From assembly GCA_015499995.1 (NCBI GenBank), contig JADNRV010000410.1, positions 1 to 37,971 on the forward strand: 37,971 bases of DNA, given 5' to 3'. Source of the DNA: Flammula alnicola. Its lineage: Eukaryota > Basidiomycota > Agaricomycetes > Agaricales > Strophariaceae. Shown one piece after another: positions 1-9,854 of this stretch (position 1 is its first letter; each line of letters starts with the position of its first letter). The position numbers were made by a program, and so were the translations under genes. The notes under the pieces were generated by a model. That model had not been told where the DNA came from. It ran no database searches and saw nothing but the letters and a program-made list of their open reading frames with translations.

Positions 1-364
1 CAAGGTATACTCGGAAAAATACAAAGCACCTGCCAAAGCATCGAGGGAAGCGGTAGGAATGGGTCGGAAGGTTATAGGTGAAGCCATCTGAATATTCAAC
101 GACTGCTGCTCAAAACGCGTTCAAATCTACATTAAATAACCAGAAGCGCGGAGCGCCTTTGCCGAATAAGGAAATAGCTAGCGCCTGCCCAAAGGGATCA
201 AAAAGGGTCGCATGATGGCAGTGCAAGCCAAAAATGGCAACTAGCTTGATTGGCGAGCAACGGAAACACATAACTCCGGCGCGATAATCAGGAGGCGCAT
301 GAACAAAAGACAAAGTCTTTAGGCACGAGGCATGGTGAAAAAAAAAAAAAAAGCAATGCCTCAA
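1..364 (-). CDS. Hypothetical gene fragment running off the left edge
   Basis: A minus-strand frame is open from about 350 down to 112 and ends in a stop next to a TTTT run. Past the stop, another frame is open to the window edge. Removing one T would join them into one continuous polypeptide. I do not recognise a family. The open stretch contains a Cys-rich start (MCFRC), a His-His pair and an aromatic-rich middle. A 14-A run (plus strand) lies at its upstream end, as in the polypyrimidine tract of an intron, so the ATG at 364 is probably not the true start. It is downstream of, and on the same strand as, the two-exon gene at 483-946. It may be a further exon of that gene or a separate gene, and the exact exon ends are not fixed. 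Confidence 0.25.
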
Positions 365-482
365 GGCAAAAATACACGAGTTATGATATAGCTAGCTAAA
401 CGAATTTCGAGCTAGTTGTAAAAAAGTAACTACAATAGCAATTAAAAGAAATTCAGCCTAAAAAAAGCGAATTGAGAGAAAG

Positions 483-946
483 CTAGGGAAGAAGGAGAGG
501 AAAAATAACGAACTTGACAGCAGTTTCAACGGTGACTGACGCCTTACAAAGGTGGAATAAGGTCGCGGATGATCGACTGAGATGATAAGATACGCGATCT
601 CCGGGAAAACAAAAAGCAAGAAGCTCTTGTTCGGACTCCGCAATCGACGATAATATGAAATATATGTCGGGATGTGCGGCGACATATTCCGAAGAAAGGT
701 GAAGGGCGCACTAGGCAATAAAGTTAGACAAAGAGCGACGAAATGTACAGCTGGAAGGCAAAAACGTACAGCGTCAGCAGCTAGCTGCCTAATAACGTCC
801 AAACCAACGGAATGAGAAGCGCCAGGACGCAAATAGTCCGCATCAAATTGCAGAGTCGCGTCCTTGAGGCGTGCTAAAGTCGTGCCAATTAAGGAACGAG
901 AGGAGATCATTGAAGAATGATCAGCATCAGCTGAGATAGTGGCCAT
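483..946 (-). CDS. Hypothetical two-exon gene, 134 residues
   Basis: Reading the minus strand, the ATG at 946 opens an exon of 59 codons ending at 770. A 59-nt intron follows (donor GTACGT, branch-like CTAAC, acceptor CCTAG), then an exon from 710 to a TAG at 483-485. The splice changes the frame from a read-through of hydrophobic noise to a balanced protein-like sequence with Ser/Glu/Ala-rich helices, which is why I prefer it to the unspliced frame. There is no signal peptide from this Met. An in-frame upstream ATG at 982 would add 12 mostly hydrophobic residues. I recognise no domain. The gene lies about 110 bp downstream of a G7 tract shared with the next minus-strand gene, suggesting both belong to the same accessory segment. 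Confidence 0.4.
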
Positions 947-1040
947 GAGGGAAAGAACAAGAAATAGTTCGAAAAAGAGCACAACTAGTTGTACCCTTTT
1001 TATAAGCGAGATAAATCAAACGACGCCCAGAACGCAACTG

Positions 1041-1070
1041 GGACAGTTGATTTCCCGTGGGGGGGAGATA
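1041..1070 (+). repeat. G7 polypurine block, copy 1
   Basis: A block beginning GGACAGT and ending TGGGGGGGAGAT, with 17 bases from the first G of one motif to the T that opens the other. A second copy with the same spacing is at 4021-4050, and 23 of 30 positions agree without gaps. It resembles the polypurine tract that precedes the 3' LTR of Ty3/Gypsy or Copia elements. No pol coding sequence is readable upstream on the plus strand, so the retroelement reading is inference. Confidence 0.45.
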
Positions 1071-1325
1071 GGAATAGCTAGTCACATTCCTAGCGATAAC
1101 CCGGACTTACAAAGACAGAAAAAGCGAACTAGCTGACTACCAAGCAGCAAGTAAGCAGCTAGGACTTAGAAATAAACTAGGTCTTAGTAAAAACAAGACA
1201 TAGATGGACTTAGAAAGAAAAAGTCCGCTATAGAAATAACCTGGACTTGACTTAAGGCTTAGAGACTTAGGTTGTATGCTTAGGGTCACATCAGAGAATA
1301 CAGCACAAGAAAAATTATATTAACA

Positions 1326-1394
1326 AGTAGTGAGACTGTAAAGTCTCACTACTGACAAGAGATATATAGAGGGGACGACGATCTAAAAAGATCG
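1326..1394. other. Two adjacent hairpins
   Basis: Positions 1326-1337 and 1342-1353 form a perfect 12-bp inverted repeat (AGTAGTGAGACT and its complement) around a GTAA loop. Directly after, CGATCT at 1379-1384 pairs with AGATCG at 1389-1394 around AAAA, with G/C-rich flanks that extend the pairing imperfectly. They lie between the 3' end of the gene at 1564-3579 and the 5' side of the gene at 483-946. Repeated short GGACTTAGAAA-type motifs fill 1160-1290. This could be a decayed transposon end; the function is unknown. Confidence 0.6.
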
Positions 1395-1563
1395 CCGCCC
1401 CCGCAGCAAGCAAACGTCCGAGTTCTATATACACGACGAAAAATAAAGGCCCCCGAGGCCGCCCAAGACACCAGCTACAACCTACAGACCAAGAGGACGC
1501 GAGCAGATTTCTATATACAAGTAAAGAGGAAAAAGGGGGAAGGACGGAACGAGTAGAAATCAG

Positions 1564-2739
1564 CTAGTTGTCGGTCTGCATGAGAGCATCGTCGAGCTCG
1601 TCGAGCTCGTCAGCCTCGCGAGAATCGTCGGGTGCGTCGTGGCCGCGAGAGTCGTCAAGCGCGTCCTCGTTGAAAAGGGCGGCAGCTGCAATTGGAGTAG
1701 CAGCGACCGCGGACGAGGTAGTCGAAACGGAGGGGGTAAGGCGCGAAGAGCTGGCAACGGGAGACTCGGCAGCCTGGTACGCTTTGAAAGAGGTATCAGC
1801 GGGGCATAAGCAAGGACGGTCGACGCGTCGTTATGTGGGAGGTTGGCGAAGAACTTGACAAGGGCGTTCATCGGTGGAAAGCCTGGCCGTTTGACGGATT
1901 CGTCCAGGTAGGCATCGAGAAGAGCCTGGTCGCCAGTGACCAAGGTGTCCAAAACATCCATACTTTCGAAGCGAGGGCCGACAATATGGCCAGGGGGGAA
2001 GTTCGTTTTGAGGTAGCGGGCGCGCTCAATCAACTGCGTAACAAGGTGCGCGGCGTCTCGATTAGCGCGGTCAGCAAGCTGAGCGAAGAGAGCCGCGTCT
2101 TGGAAGAGCCGGTTGATCTGGAGCACGAGAGCTTGGAGCTCTGAAGTGAAATATTTAAAAACAAAAATAAGAAAGAAAAGACAAAGACGTACGGTGTCGC
2201 GATGAAGAAACGAGAGGCGAGATAGACGCCAGGACTTGGTCAAGCTCGCGGGGATTGAGCTCGAACGTGCAGCGAGACTTTCCACCACTCTGGCAAGGTC
2301 CGCAACGACGGCCCCAGCCGAGGAATTCGCACTCATGAGGGTCACCCTTGAACAGATGAGTGGCGCACGCGAGGCAACGACCGGGGTTCTGCAGAATGGG
2401 TAGAAAGTTAGAAAAAACAAGAAAAATAAAAGAGAGAGAGCATACCTGGAGACGCTTCTCCACCGAAAAATCAACCGGAGAAGCCGAAATCACGTCGGGA
2501 TGAGCAGGACCGGGGACCGATAGGATCTTCTGGGCAAGGACCTCACGCGGCAAGAGAGGGGTTTTGTCTTTGGGTTTACCCTTGCCCTTCGAGCGTTTGG
2601 GGGCTGGTTCGGGATCGTCCTCGAGCTCGTCGATCTGTTCCTCCTCAGAATCTTGAGGATCGGCAACGGAGGAGGTTCGACGTGTCTTGGACCCAGAAGG
2701 CTCGATCTTCGTAACAGGAGCTAGCAATCTAGGAGTTAG

Positions 2740-2773
<34 letters not shown>

Positions 2774-3579
2774 AAAAGAGTCAATAAAAGCGATGAGAAA
2801 GCTCACAGGTGGCGCGGGTGGAAGTCTTGCGAGTTTTTGAAGAAGAAGGAAGGGCAGGAGGAGCGGGTGTTGCTTTAAGAGGCACACTCCCCCGCGCCTG
2901 GGGAACGGTCTTGAGTTGGGAACGGGAGCGAGTAGAAATCGACGGAGCCGGAGAAGGAGCAACCGGATGAGAAACAATGGGAGCTGGAGGATCTAATAAT
3001 AGGTTAGAAAAGAGAAGAGGAAGGGAGAGTGGAGAAACATAGACGTACCGACTCTCTGACGCTTTTTAGGAGGACCCGTCTTGATGGGAGGAGGAGGAGG
3101 TACCTCGGGCGTGGAATCAGACTCTTCGCTAGCCTCTGCGTCTTCCTCGCTATCTTCGACAGGGATGCCGCGATACTCGTAGGAAGCCAGGAGACGAGTC
3201 GATGGGAGGAAGTGATTGTCAGGCTAAAAACAAGGGGATGAGTGAACGGAAAAGTAGGAAGAAGGCAGGAGAAACTTACGTTGAAGTCCTCCAGGGACTT
3301 GCGAATCAGCCAGGCGTTCCACTCTGGGGGACGACTACCGAGCTCATGAGCGGCCACCGAGAGAGAGGTGGCAAATGAGCGAAGAGCATCGCACTCTAAT
3401 AAGTCGTTGGGATAACGCGCTAGGTGCTTAGACAGAGGACCGTGGATATTGTTGATAGTATTGAGGATATCAGACGCAGGGGGGTGCCGGCCAGAAGCCC
3501 GATGTGAACTAAAGATCCTGGAAGTAGGCCTGATCAGATCACGAATAAGGGCGAAATGGTCGGGGGATGTCGAAGCCAT
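1564..3579 (-). CDS. Six-exon protein with a Cys6 cluster, function unknown
   Basis: Minus-strand exons 3579-3280, 3223-3049, 2992-2807, 2720-2446, 2388-2193 and 2140-1564 all join in phase through GT-AG introns and give about 569 residues. The order is: an N-terminal helical region without signal peptide; acidic and Pro-rich segments; a Lys-rich stretch (about residues 210-250) that could be a nuclear signal; a cysteine cluster in exon 5 spaced C-x2-C-x11-C-x8-C-x2-C-x7-C; a helical region; and an Asp/Glu-rich C-terminus. The cluster resembles fungal Zn2Cys6 DNA-binding domains, but the second gap (11 against the usual 6) is too long for a confident call. In the last exon the acidic tail is in another frame. 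Adding one base at the CCCC run (minus strand, 1801-1804) restores it up to a TAG at 1564-1566. A transposon-associated DNA- or RNA-binding protein is an alternative. Confidence 0.5.
2740..2772 (-). repeat. 33-nt T homopolymer inside an intron
   Basis: A run of 33 A on the plus strand (T on the coding strand) lies in intron 3 of the Cys6 gene, 19 nt upstream of the inferred acceptor at 2721. It occupies the position of the polypyrimidine tract. A run this long is likely to vary in length between strains. Confidence 0.9.
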
Positions 3580-4234
3580 GGGGAAAATGAAAGAAGAGAA
3601 GAGAATGGTGAAAAAAGTTGAACGTTGGGGGAGTTAAATAGGCAGGGGACACGTGAGCGGTCGGGAGGAACCGAACACCGAAGAATGCGAGAGAAAAGAA
3701 AAGGGAAATGTGAAAGCGACGCACGGGAGGGCGATCGCGAAAGCCTGAGCTTAACAATTCCCTAGAGGGAAGGAGCGGCGCTAGAGATACAGCGCAGGCT
3801 AAAAATAGATCCGTGTTCGGAGATGGGCGCTTGTGCCATGCAACTTACCCAATCGGGAAGTACGCATCAAAGTCAAAGAGCAGGAGACGCAGAGAGCTAG
3901 TAGCAACGCTGCAACTCGCTAGCGGCACCAGAAAACAAAGCGTATAAAACAGAAAGTCAACTAGTAGGAAATAAAGAGCAGACCACTAGTGGTGCTCAAG
4001 GGACGAGTCCGGTTGACTGAGGACAGTCAAGATTTCGTGGGGGGGAGATGATAGGGCCGATAACCGGCCACGCGTGAATTTCGCGAATATATCATCTTTT
4101 ACCTCTAGAATATAACCGAGACAGAGAGACTATAACCTACCCAAGTTAGTAGTCTAAGGCCTAGCTATGCGACTACTAGTTGTCATATAACCTGTGACAA
4201 TGGTAATCAGACGTGGTTCAGAGCTAGCTGAGTC
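3580..4234. other. Intergenic segment with LTR-like boundary
   Basis: No coding potential recognised. The second copy of the GGACAGT/G7 block is at 4021-4050. It is followed directly by TGATAGGGCCGATAACCGG, i.e. a TG start after a purine tract as at an LTR edge. GGCC...GGCC forms a small dyad there. No matching second LTR was found by eye. Confidence 0.35.
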
Positions 4235-4399
4235 CATACATCAGGAAAATGAAGTTTCTCCTCAGAGAAACCCAGGCTGCTCTAGGCATCTCTAAAGACT
4301 CTAAAGACTATAAAGACTCAAAGCTTCCCAGGCGACTTCGAAATCTAAGTGACTTGGTAACTATTTTCTCAAAGACACCTCAAAGTCACTCCACTCACT

Positions 4400-4625
4400 T
4401 TGAAAGCGGAACCAAAGACGTCTGAAAGCAGAACCAAAGCTGTCCCAAAGCAAAACCAAAGATGTCTGAAAGCAACCCAAAGCAACCCAGAGCACTCTCA
4501 AAGCAAGTCCAAAGCAATCCAAAGCACTCTCAAAGCCGGTCCAAAGCAACCTAGAGCAGTCATGGAGCAGTCAAAGAGCAGTCATAGATCTTTCAATGCT
4601 GCCCAAAGTACTGAGAGAGCTCTTT
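4400..4625. repeat. Degenerate AAAGCA/CCAAAGC tandem repeats
   Basis: About twenty imperfect units built on AAAGC, ACCAAAG and CAGAGCA follow one another. A related CAGAGCAACCCAA motif recurs at 9862-9874 and 10026-10038, inside the right end of the proposed element, in the same orientation. A preceding block at 4291-4325 repeats TCTAAAGACT three times. These are subterminal-type repeats; open frames across them are artefacts of the repetition. Confidence 0.7.
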
Positions 4626-6480
4626 AGATCCATTTCCATCTTACTTTATAGGCTTTATAATAAACAACTATATTTGCATTCTTACTACATAAGTACAACT
4701 TAGATAGCAAAATACCCTAGTCTACATATGGTTTATCATATTACTTCATTGATACTTCCCATGCCACCATTGCCGGCCTCGTTCATGGCCCATGCCCCAG
4801 TTCATAGTGTTGATGAGGCCACAGGTGGTTATCCAGGGTGCTTGGTGATCAAACGAGGGTAAAGTGGTGGCCTCGAGACCTGTTCTGCAGGAAAAAGGGG
4901 GTGGGGGTTGTTAGCCATGTCATGTGGGCGAATAGAGGGGTGCAAGGTGGGCTTACCAAAGGCATATCTAACCTCGGTGCCATCTGCTGTCCTCCAGGCT
5001 ACAGTGTGTGCTTTACGATGGCTGTGGTTTCGAGATACTGGAAGTAGTCGAGGCCACTGTCCATGTAGTTGAACGCCAAACGGGGTTGCATTTATACCTG
5101 ATGAATGAGATGTGGTGGTGGTGGTGGAAGCCAGGACCCAGCTGAGTGTGAGGGCACTGAAGAAGGAAGCGGTGGGTGAGTACGTTTTCCCGTGGCCATT
5201 GGCCAAGCGTTCTCATCTCACCTTGAACCCAACTGACTTGCTGGGATGTACGACCCCGCTTGGTAACCAGCCAGCCATCGTACCAGCGATTACCGCACAG
5301 TATATCCTCAATCTCTATCTCTTTCCTTTTCAGCCTCCAAACCACCACAAACGTGCAGCCGGTGTTCTAGGTGCTATCAAATGCATTGCGATTGTCTTTG
5401 TGGTTGCTGCAGGTGATGAAGGTAAGGCAAATTTCCTGGCAGTAATGATAGAGTAGCTTACCTGAAACCTCTATCCTGTTGCTACTGGTGCTCAGCCATG
5501 TCCCCATCCTGTCGACTTCCCGCCATGTTGTCGTCATCAGACCCCACCACCAACGCTCTGCTGGGCGGAGCGGATGAAGAGCATGGGGCGGGATATGATG
5601 GCGATTAAGGGGGGGTTGGGCATTGGGGTGGGCGAGGCGTGTGTCGGGGGAGGAGGAGCGTGTCAGAGCAGTTGGAGAGGGCGAGGCAAGGCAATAGCCT
5701 TGAGCCCCGGCATCTGCAAAAAAGGGGGGCGCAAGGGGGTGGTGGAGGTTAGCGACATTGTATGGCATCATTTTCCACGTACCTGGTGGCCTTTGTGGCC
5801 CTGGTGGCATGCACTGCCCATCTTGTCCTCCTCGCACCCTTCCTCCTCAGTGTGGTCATGTTCGGGGCCATCTGGCTTGCTTGTGATGTGCGATGGCAAC
5901 GACGAGCCATCGTGGCTCATCAGCATGTTGTCTTCCAACCCGGCCCACATACCTATTGTAGGGGAGGGGCACGCAGGTTCACCTGAAAGACATGTATGTA
6001 AAAGGATGAGAATAAGTAGAAAATAAATGATACCTCGAAATACTATAATGAACGAAGGCGGGCGAAGATGGGGGGTGGTTGAAGTCGCAGTTCAAGCTAT
6101 TCAAGTTGAAGTTGAACGTTGAAGTTCAACATTCACGTGGGTGGTCAGCACGTGATACAGCGGGCCGCAGAAGTGCGTCACATTTGACCGTGGAAAAAGA
6201 GCGACATGATGTCTGAAATCTCCTAAGTACCTCCAGCCTACCTGAGTACCTCGCGCCTCTCTCTCGCCTCTCCTTCGCCTCTCCCTTGCCTCTCCCAACC
6301 TCGAAGGCCCTCAAAAGCATAGGTAAGTCATTGTTTCATTCTTATTTACATTTTCTAACAGTTCTTGCATGTTAATAGGTACGAATCGACCAAAACGCAC
6401 TGCAATGTCGCGTGCCCCTCGCCTCGTTGAGGTATGTGGGCCGACTAGGGAGCGATGCGACTGCAGTGGAGGGGATCGGA
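4626..6480. other. GC-rich segment with gene-fragment debris
   Basis: Several open frames of 60-156 codons exist on both strands, but none reads as a convincing protein, none splices cleanly to a neighbour, and no family is recognised. Codon-like GC content and isolated GTGAGT/TTTCAG-like sites suggest decayed pieces of former genes. I leave them unannotated as genes. Confidence 0.4.
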
Positions 6481-6493
6481 GTGTATGAGGGGA

Positions 6494-6540
6494 GACCCTG
6501 GCAAAGGGAGACCCACCAGGTACGTGGCAAATCGAGTCGA
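6494..6540 (+). repeat. Second duplicated block (partner at about 9100-9150)
   Basis: GGGGAGACCCTGGCAAAGGG followed by GA-ACCCACCAGGT-like sequence here corresponds to GGGGAGTCCCTGGCAGAGGG followed by AAATCCACGAGGT at about 9100. Both copies precede stretches rich in CACC/CTCC. With the 7376/8652 pair this suggests that two diverged copies of one source gene were combined. Confidence 0.6.
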
Positions 6541-6725
6541 ACAACTCGATTTGCTTCTGTTCTTTCTCCCTCCCTCCCTCCCTCCCCTCACCTAACCCAC
6601 CCCAGGTACTGCCAGCACCGTCCCTGCTGCTCTTTTCTAGCAGCCCCACCACCACCACCGGCCGCAGCAGCAGCGGCGGTGTTCGGCCACTGCCCCGACG
6701 TCCCTCGTCTCTCGCTAAACCCCTC

Positions 6726-7000
6726 AATGCCTATGCGCATCTCGGCACGCCCAAACCCTTCGTGCACCTCTTCGACCCCCCTCTCAATCTCGCATTCGAT
6801 TCGCACATCGTCGGCAGCCAAGGCCGGTTCGTTAGAAGGATGTGCTGGCCTAACGCCATCCTTCGACCTGTGCTACGACAAACCAGCAGCGGAGGAAGAA
6901 ACCCTCAGTTTTGGGGTGTTCGTGCTGCGTGACCTCAAGGCCAGCGAGGAGATCGTGGTGGGCTGGGGGTGGGATGATGGGAACACGGTGCTCAGCATCA
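6726..7000 (+). pseudogene. Broken SET-domain fragment
   Basis: Two adjoining frames together resemble the C-terminal half of a SET domain of the Set3-like fungal type. From 6726 one frame reads NAYAHLGTPKPFVHLFDPP and on through RFVRRMCWPNAILRPVL, matching the R-x-x-N-H-S-C-x-P-N block with the Asn-His replaced. After about 6892 a different frame reads FGVFVLRDLKASEEIVVGW then WDDGN, matching the FGVFALRDLK-x-xEE-x-x-x-GW block. Intact SET proteins methylate histone lysines or act as readers in the Set3 deacetylase complex. Here the frame break, the missing N-terminal half and the poor sequence around it make a functional enzyme unlikely. The downstream Gln/His-rich and Pro-rich frames up to about 8600 may be debris of the same gene. 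Confidence 0.6.
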
Positions 7001-7375
7001 ACAACAACAACGACCGAGAGCACATCACCTATGGCTGCACATCACCTATGGCTGCACCTGAACCTGAAGCACCGCCAGCGCAGCTGTCAGCTGTCCCACC
7101 CCAGTGCCCGAGCCAGCACCCGAACCTGTCCTCAAACCCATACGCGAGCCTGAACCGCAGCCACAAGAACCCGCACATCCGGCATCCCGCCTGCACAGCC
7201 AAAGATCAGCGAGGACGCCCACAAGGATGACACGAGCCAACCGTGGGGATGAGGCTGCAGCCACGGATGCGATGACACTCGCGACGAGCCCCAAAGATGC
7301 CAGCCCACCTCACCTCCACCCGCCAGCACAACATTCAATCGCGTGAATGATGCCCACCATCTCGCCAGGTCGCGG

Positions 7376-7425
7376 CCGTAGGTTCTGTGGGGGTCGAGCT
7401 TGATCTGAGGTCATTCTCAAGCTCC
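7376..7425 (+). repeat. Duplicated block, copy 1 (copy 2 at 8652-8700)
   Basis: The stretch starting CGTAGGTTCTGTGG and running through TCGAGCTT and CTGAGGTCATTCTC occurs here and again about 1.28 kb downstream with only a few differences. This shows internal duplication within the GC-rich mosaic. Confidence 0.75.
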
Positions 7426-8651
7426 ACTCCTTCGTATCAACCACCCCCACCCCCACCACCACCCACTACCATTCCTCCGGGCTCTTCGATGCGCCGTCAT
7501 CCTCTACCGACACCTCGACCAATCCCTCGCCTCCTCCACCTCTCTGACCTCCCTACCTAAAGCACACACAATACACGAGTCGCCCACAGAGCCTATCACT
7601 GGCCTCGGATTCCGCGAGCCCACAGACGACGACTCGGGCTTGGGCTACTCCAGCCATACAAATCCCAATGTCCCTGCCGTGCCGGCTGCAGCCGCCCCTC
7701 CACCCTATCGACGCCCCGGCTTCATTGGTTGACTGGGATTGCGAAGACGGCGCATACTTGACGACGTAGGGCTTGGGATTGAGCTTGAGTTTGGTTGAGA
7801 GGTGGTGGTGGGTTCCGCAGCCACGTTGGGGGGTCGAGGAGGGGTGGCAGTGGAGTGGGTAGTGGGTAGTCGAGGCTGCGAAAAGCGGCCGACGTGTAGG
7901 TATCGTTCGTTTCGTCGATTCGTTGGCATTGCACTTACCCTCTTTCTCTTTTGTAGTCCTTCAACCCGCCGTGGACCTGCCGACTTTATCCTACAGCCGC
8001 CGTTTTGATACGACGAGGAGGGCTGTTGCCGTTTTGATACGATGAGGAGGGCCGTCAGCAACCGACGCCAACCCCAATGGACGAGCGTCCAGCAAGGCCA
8101 ACGAACGACACCCAGAATAGGCGCGGCAAGGGCGGCAAGGGCAGTGAGCACGACGAGGCGGCGAGGATGGCGGGCAAATGCTGGGGCTGCGACTTGACTT
8201 GCGAGCATGACGCCATGGTTGCGCTTCGAGCAGGACACCGCTGCAACGACTGCGGCAGCACAAAGACCCCACCAGCGTCGCAGCTGCAATGACGAAGCTG
8301 TGATTGCGGGTGCAGGATTGCCTATGCCAATGAGCATGGTTGTGGAGGTTGCAACGCTGCAACACCGTTCGCATAACCGCCACTAACCTAACACCACCAG
8401 CACCGACATCCACAACACCTGCAACAGCAGCAGCAACAACAATACACGTACCACCATGTGTACCACCACCAGCACCACCATCCGAACCAGCACCAGCATC
8501 AGGAACAGCAACGCACCCAACCATCCTCTGAAGTGCAAACGCAAACGCAATCGAGATCCCCCTCTACCCCGCCCAAGTTGCCCTCTACCCCTGCCCAAGT
8601 TGTCGCAAGCCGCCTAGTGAGTTCGCGGCGGCGCTGCATACTCCAGCCGCC

Positions 8652-8700
8652 CGTAGGTTCTGTGGTGGTCGAGCTTGGCCTGAGGTCATTCTCGAGCTGC
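8652..8700 (+). repeat. Duplicated block, copy 2
   Basis: Direct repeat of 7376-7425, sharing CGTAGGTTCTGTGG, TCGAGCTT and CTGAGGTCATTCTC in the same order and spacing. Confidence 0.75.
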
Positions 8701-8816
8701 CTTGGATTTGCGGATGCAACGGAGTGGATTTGAACATTGACGACATGACGACGACGACGACGACGTGACCCCAGGATTTCGGTTGATGCATGGCATGGGC
8801 TACGCCCATCCATCCG

Positions 8817-9055
8817 GAATGACAACAATGCCGCAACACTGCAGCTGTGGGTGTGATGACGATGACGCCACGACGCCGCGGGGGCAACGACAACGACGCC
8901 GCAACGGCGGGTGCAATGATGACAACACCCCGACGCCGCAACAGCGGGTGCATCGACGATGACACGACAACGCTGCGGGTGTGACGACAACGACGAAGCA
9001 ATGGCAGGTATATTGACGATGACGCCACGATGCTGCGGGTACAACGACGATGGGC
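8817..9055. repeat. Minisatellite based on GCCGCAACxxCGGGTGxxATGACGAC
   Basis: Six to seven imperfect units of roughly 30-40 bp share ACGCCGCAAC or ACGCTGCGGGT followed by a GACGACAACGAC-like stretch. Long open frames on the minus strand across this region reflect the repeat's lack of stops, not a gene. Confidence 0.7.
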
Positions 9056-9397
9056 TCGCTCTCGCAGGATTTGGATGGGAAGAGAAGGGACACCAAAGCA
9101 AGGGGAGTCCCTGGCAGAGGGAAATCCACGAGGTGCGTCGCGAAGCATGTCGTATACGCGATATGTTCTTCGAATCCTCCTTTACCACCCCACCACTCAC
9201 CGCTCTTCCACCTACAGGCCGTAAGAGGAGACGACCACGTCGTCTCCTCCTCTTAGGTTCACGTTTGTCCTGGCTGCCGCCCACCATTGACCATGGGCAC
9301 TCAGTCACCAAGCGCTGCCCACCCTGTTCCAACAACACCACCACCACCGCGACCGCCGCCCCCGTTACAAGGATGATGACTGGCGAGGATGGCTGCT

Positions 9398-9500
9398 GAC
9401 GGACTGCAAACAGAACCGACTGCAAGCACGACCGACTGCAAGCACGACGACCGACTGCAAGCACGACCGCTGACAGACTGCAAGCATGACTGACAGATGG
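9398..9500. repeat. Tandem GACTGCAAGCACGACC repeat
   Basis: At least five units of GACTGCAAGCACGAC-type sequence (16-20 bp) in a row, with the last units diverged to GACTGCAAGCATGACTGACAG. On the minus strand they read as a short VGRACS-like peptide repeat, which I take to be incidental. Confidence 0.75.
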
Positions 9501-9854
9501 GCATGGGTGCTGGCAAGCACGACGGATGGACAGCGAGCAGGTGGACTACGAGCCCGACCAGCACGACCAATGGTGACTAACGGTGACCGACGGTGACCGA
9601 CCAGGTGGCAAGGTGGTGGAATAGGGCAGTACCTGCAATGCAAGGTAGGCGAGCGAGCAGCGTGTCCGAGCATGTGTAGACAGGAGATGCTGCTGCTGAG
9701 CAGTTTTTTATCATAACAGCTTCCTGATTCATAGTGTACATTTTATAATAAATATAAATTCATCAGATGATAGTAGTATTATATATAACTTCTCAATCTC
9801 AGGATCTCTCAAGGCAACACTGGTAGTATTATACAATCTCAGGACGTTACAGCC

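Noticed and set aside
1568..2144. Plus-strand frames of 96 and 103 codons
   Set aside because: They are the antisense shadow of the last exon of the minus-strand Cys6 gene, whose exons all join in phase.
5367..5837. Minus-strand frame of 156 codons in the GC-rich region
   Set aside because: Overlaps a similarly long plus-strand frame, has no splice partners or motifs, and lies in gene-fragment debris.
8499..9464. Minus-strand open frame of 321 codons
   Set aside because: It runs across GC-rich minisatellites and duplicated fragments, with composition dominated by repeats. Other frames over the same bases are equally open, and no family features appear.
8817..9500. CRISPR-like array
   Set aside because: Units are imperfect direct tandem repeats without unique spacers, in a eukaryotic genome.
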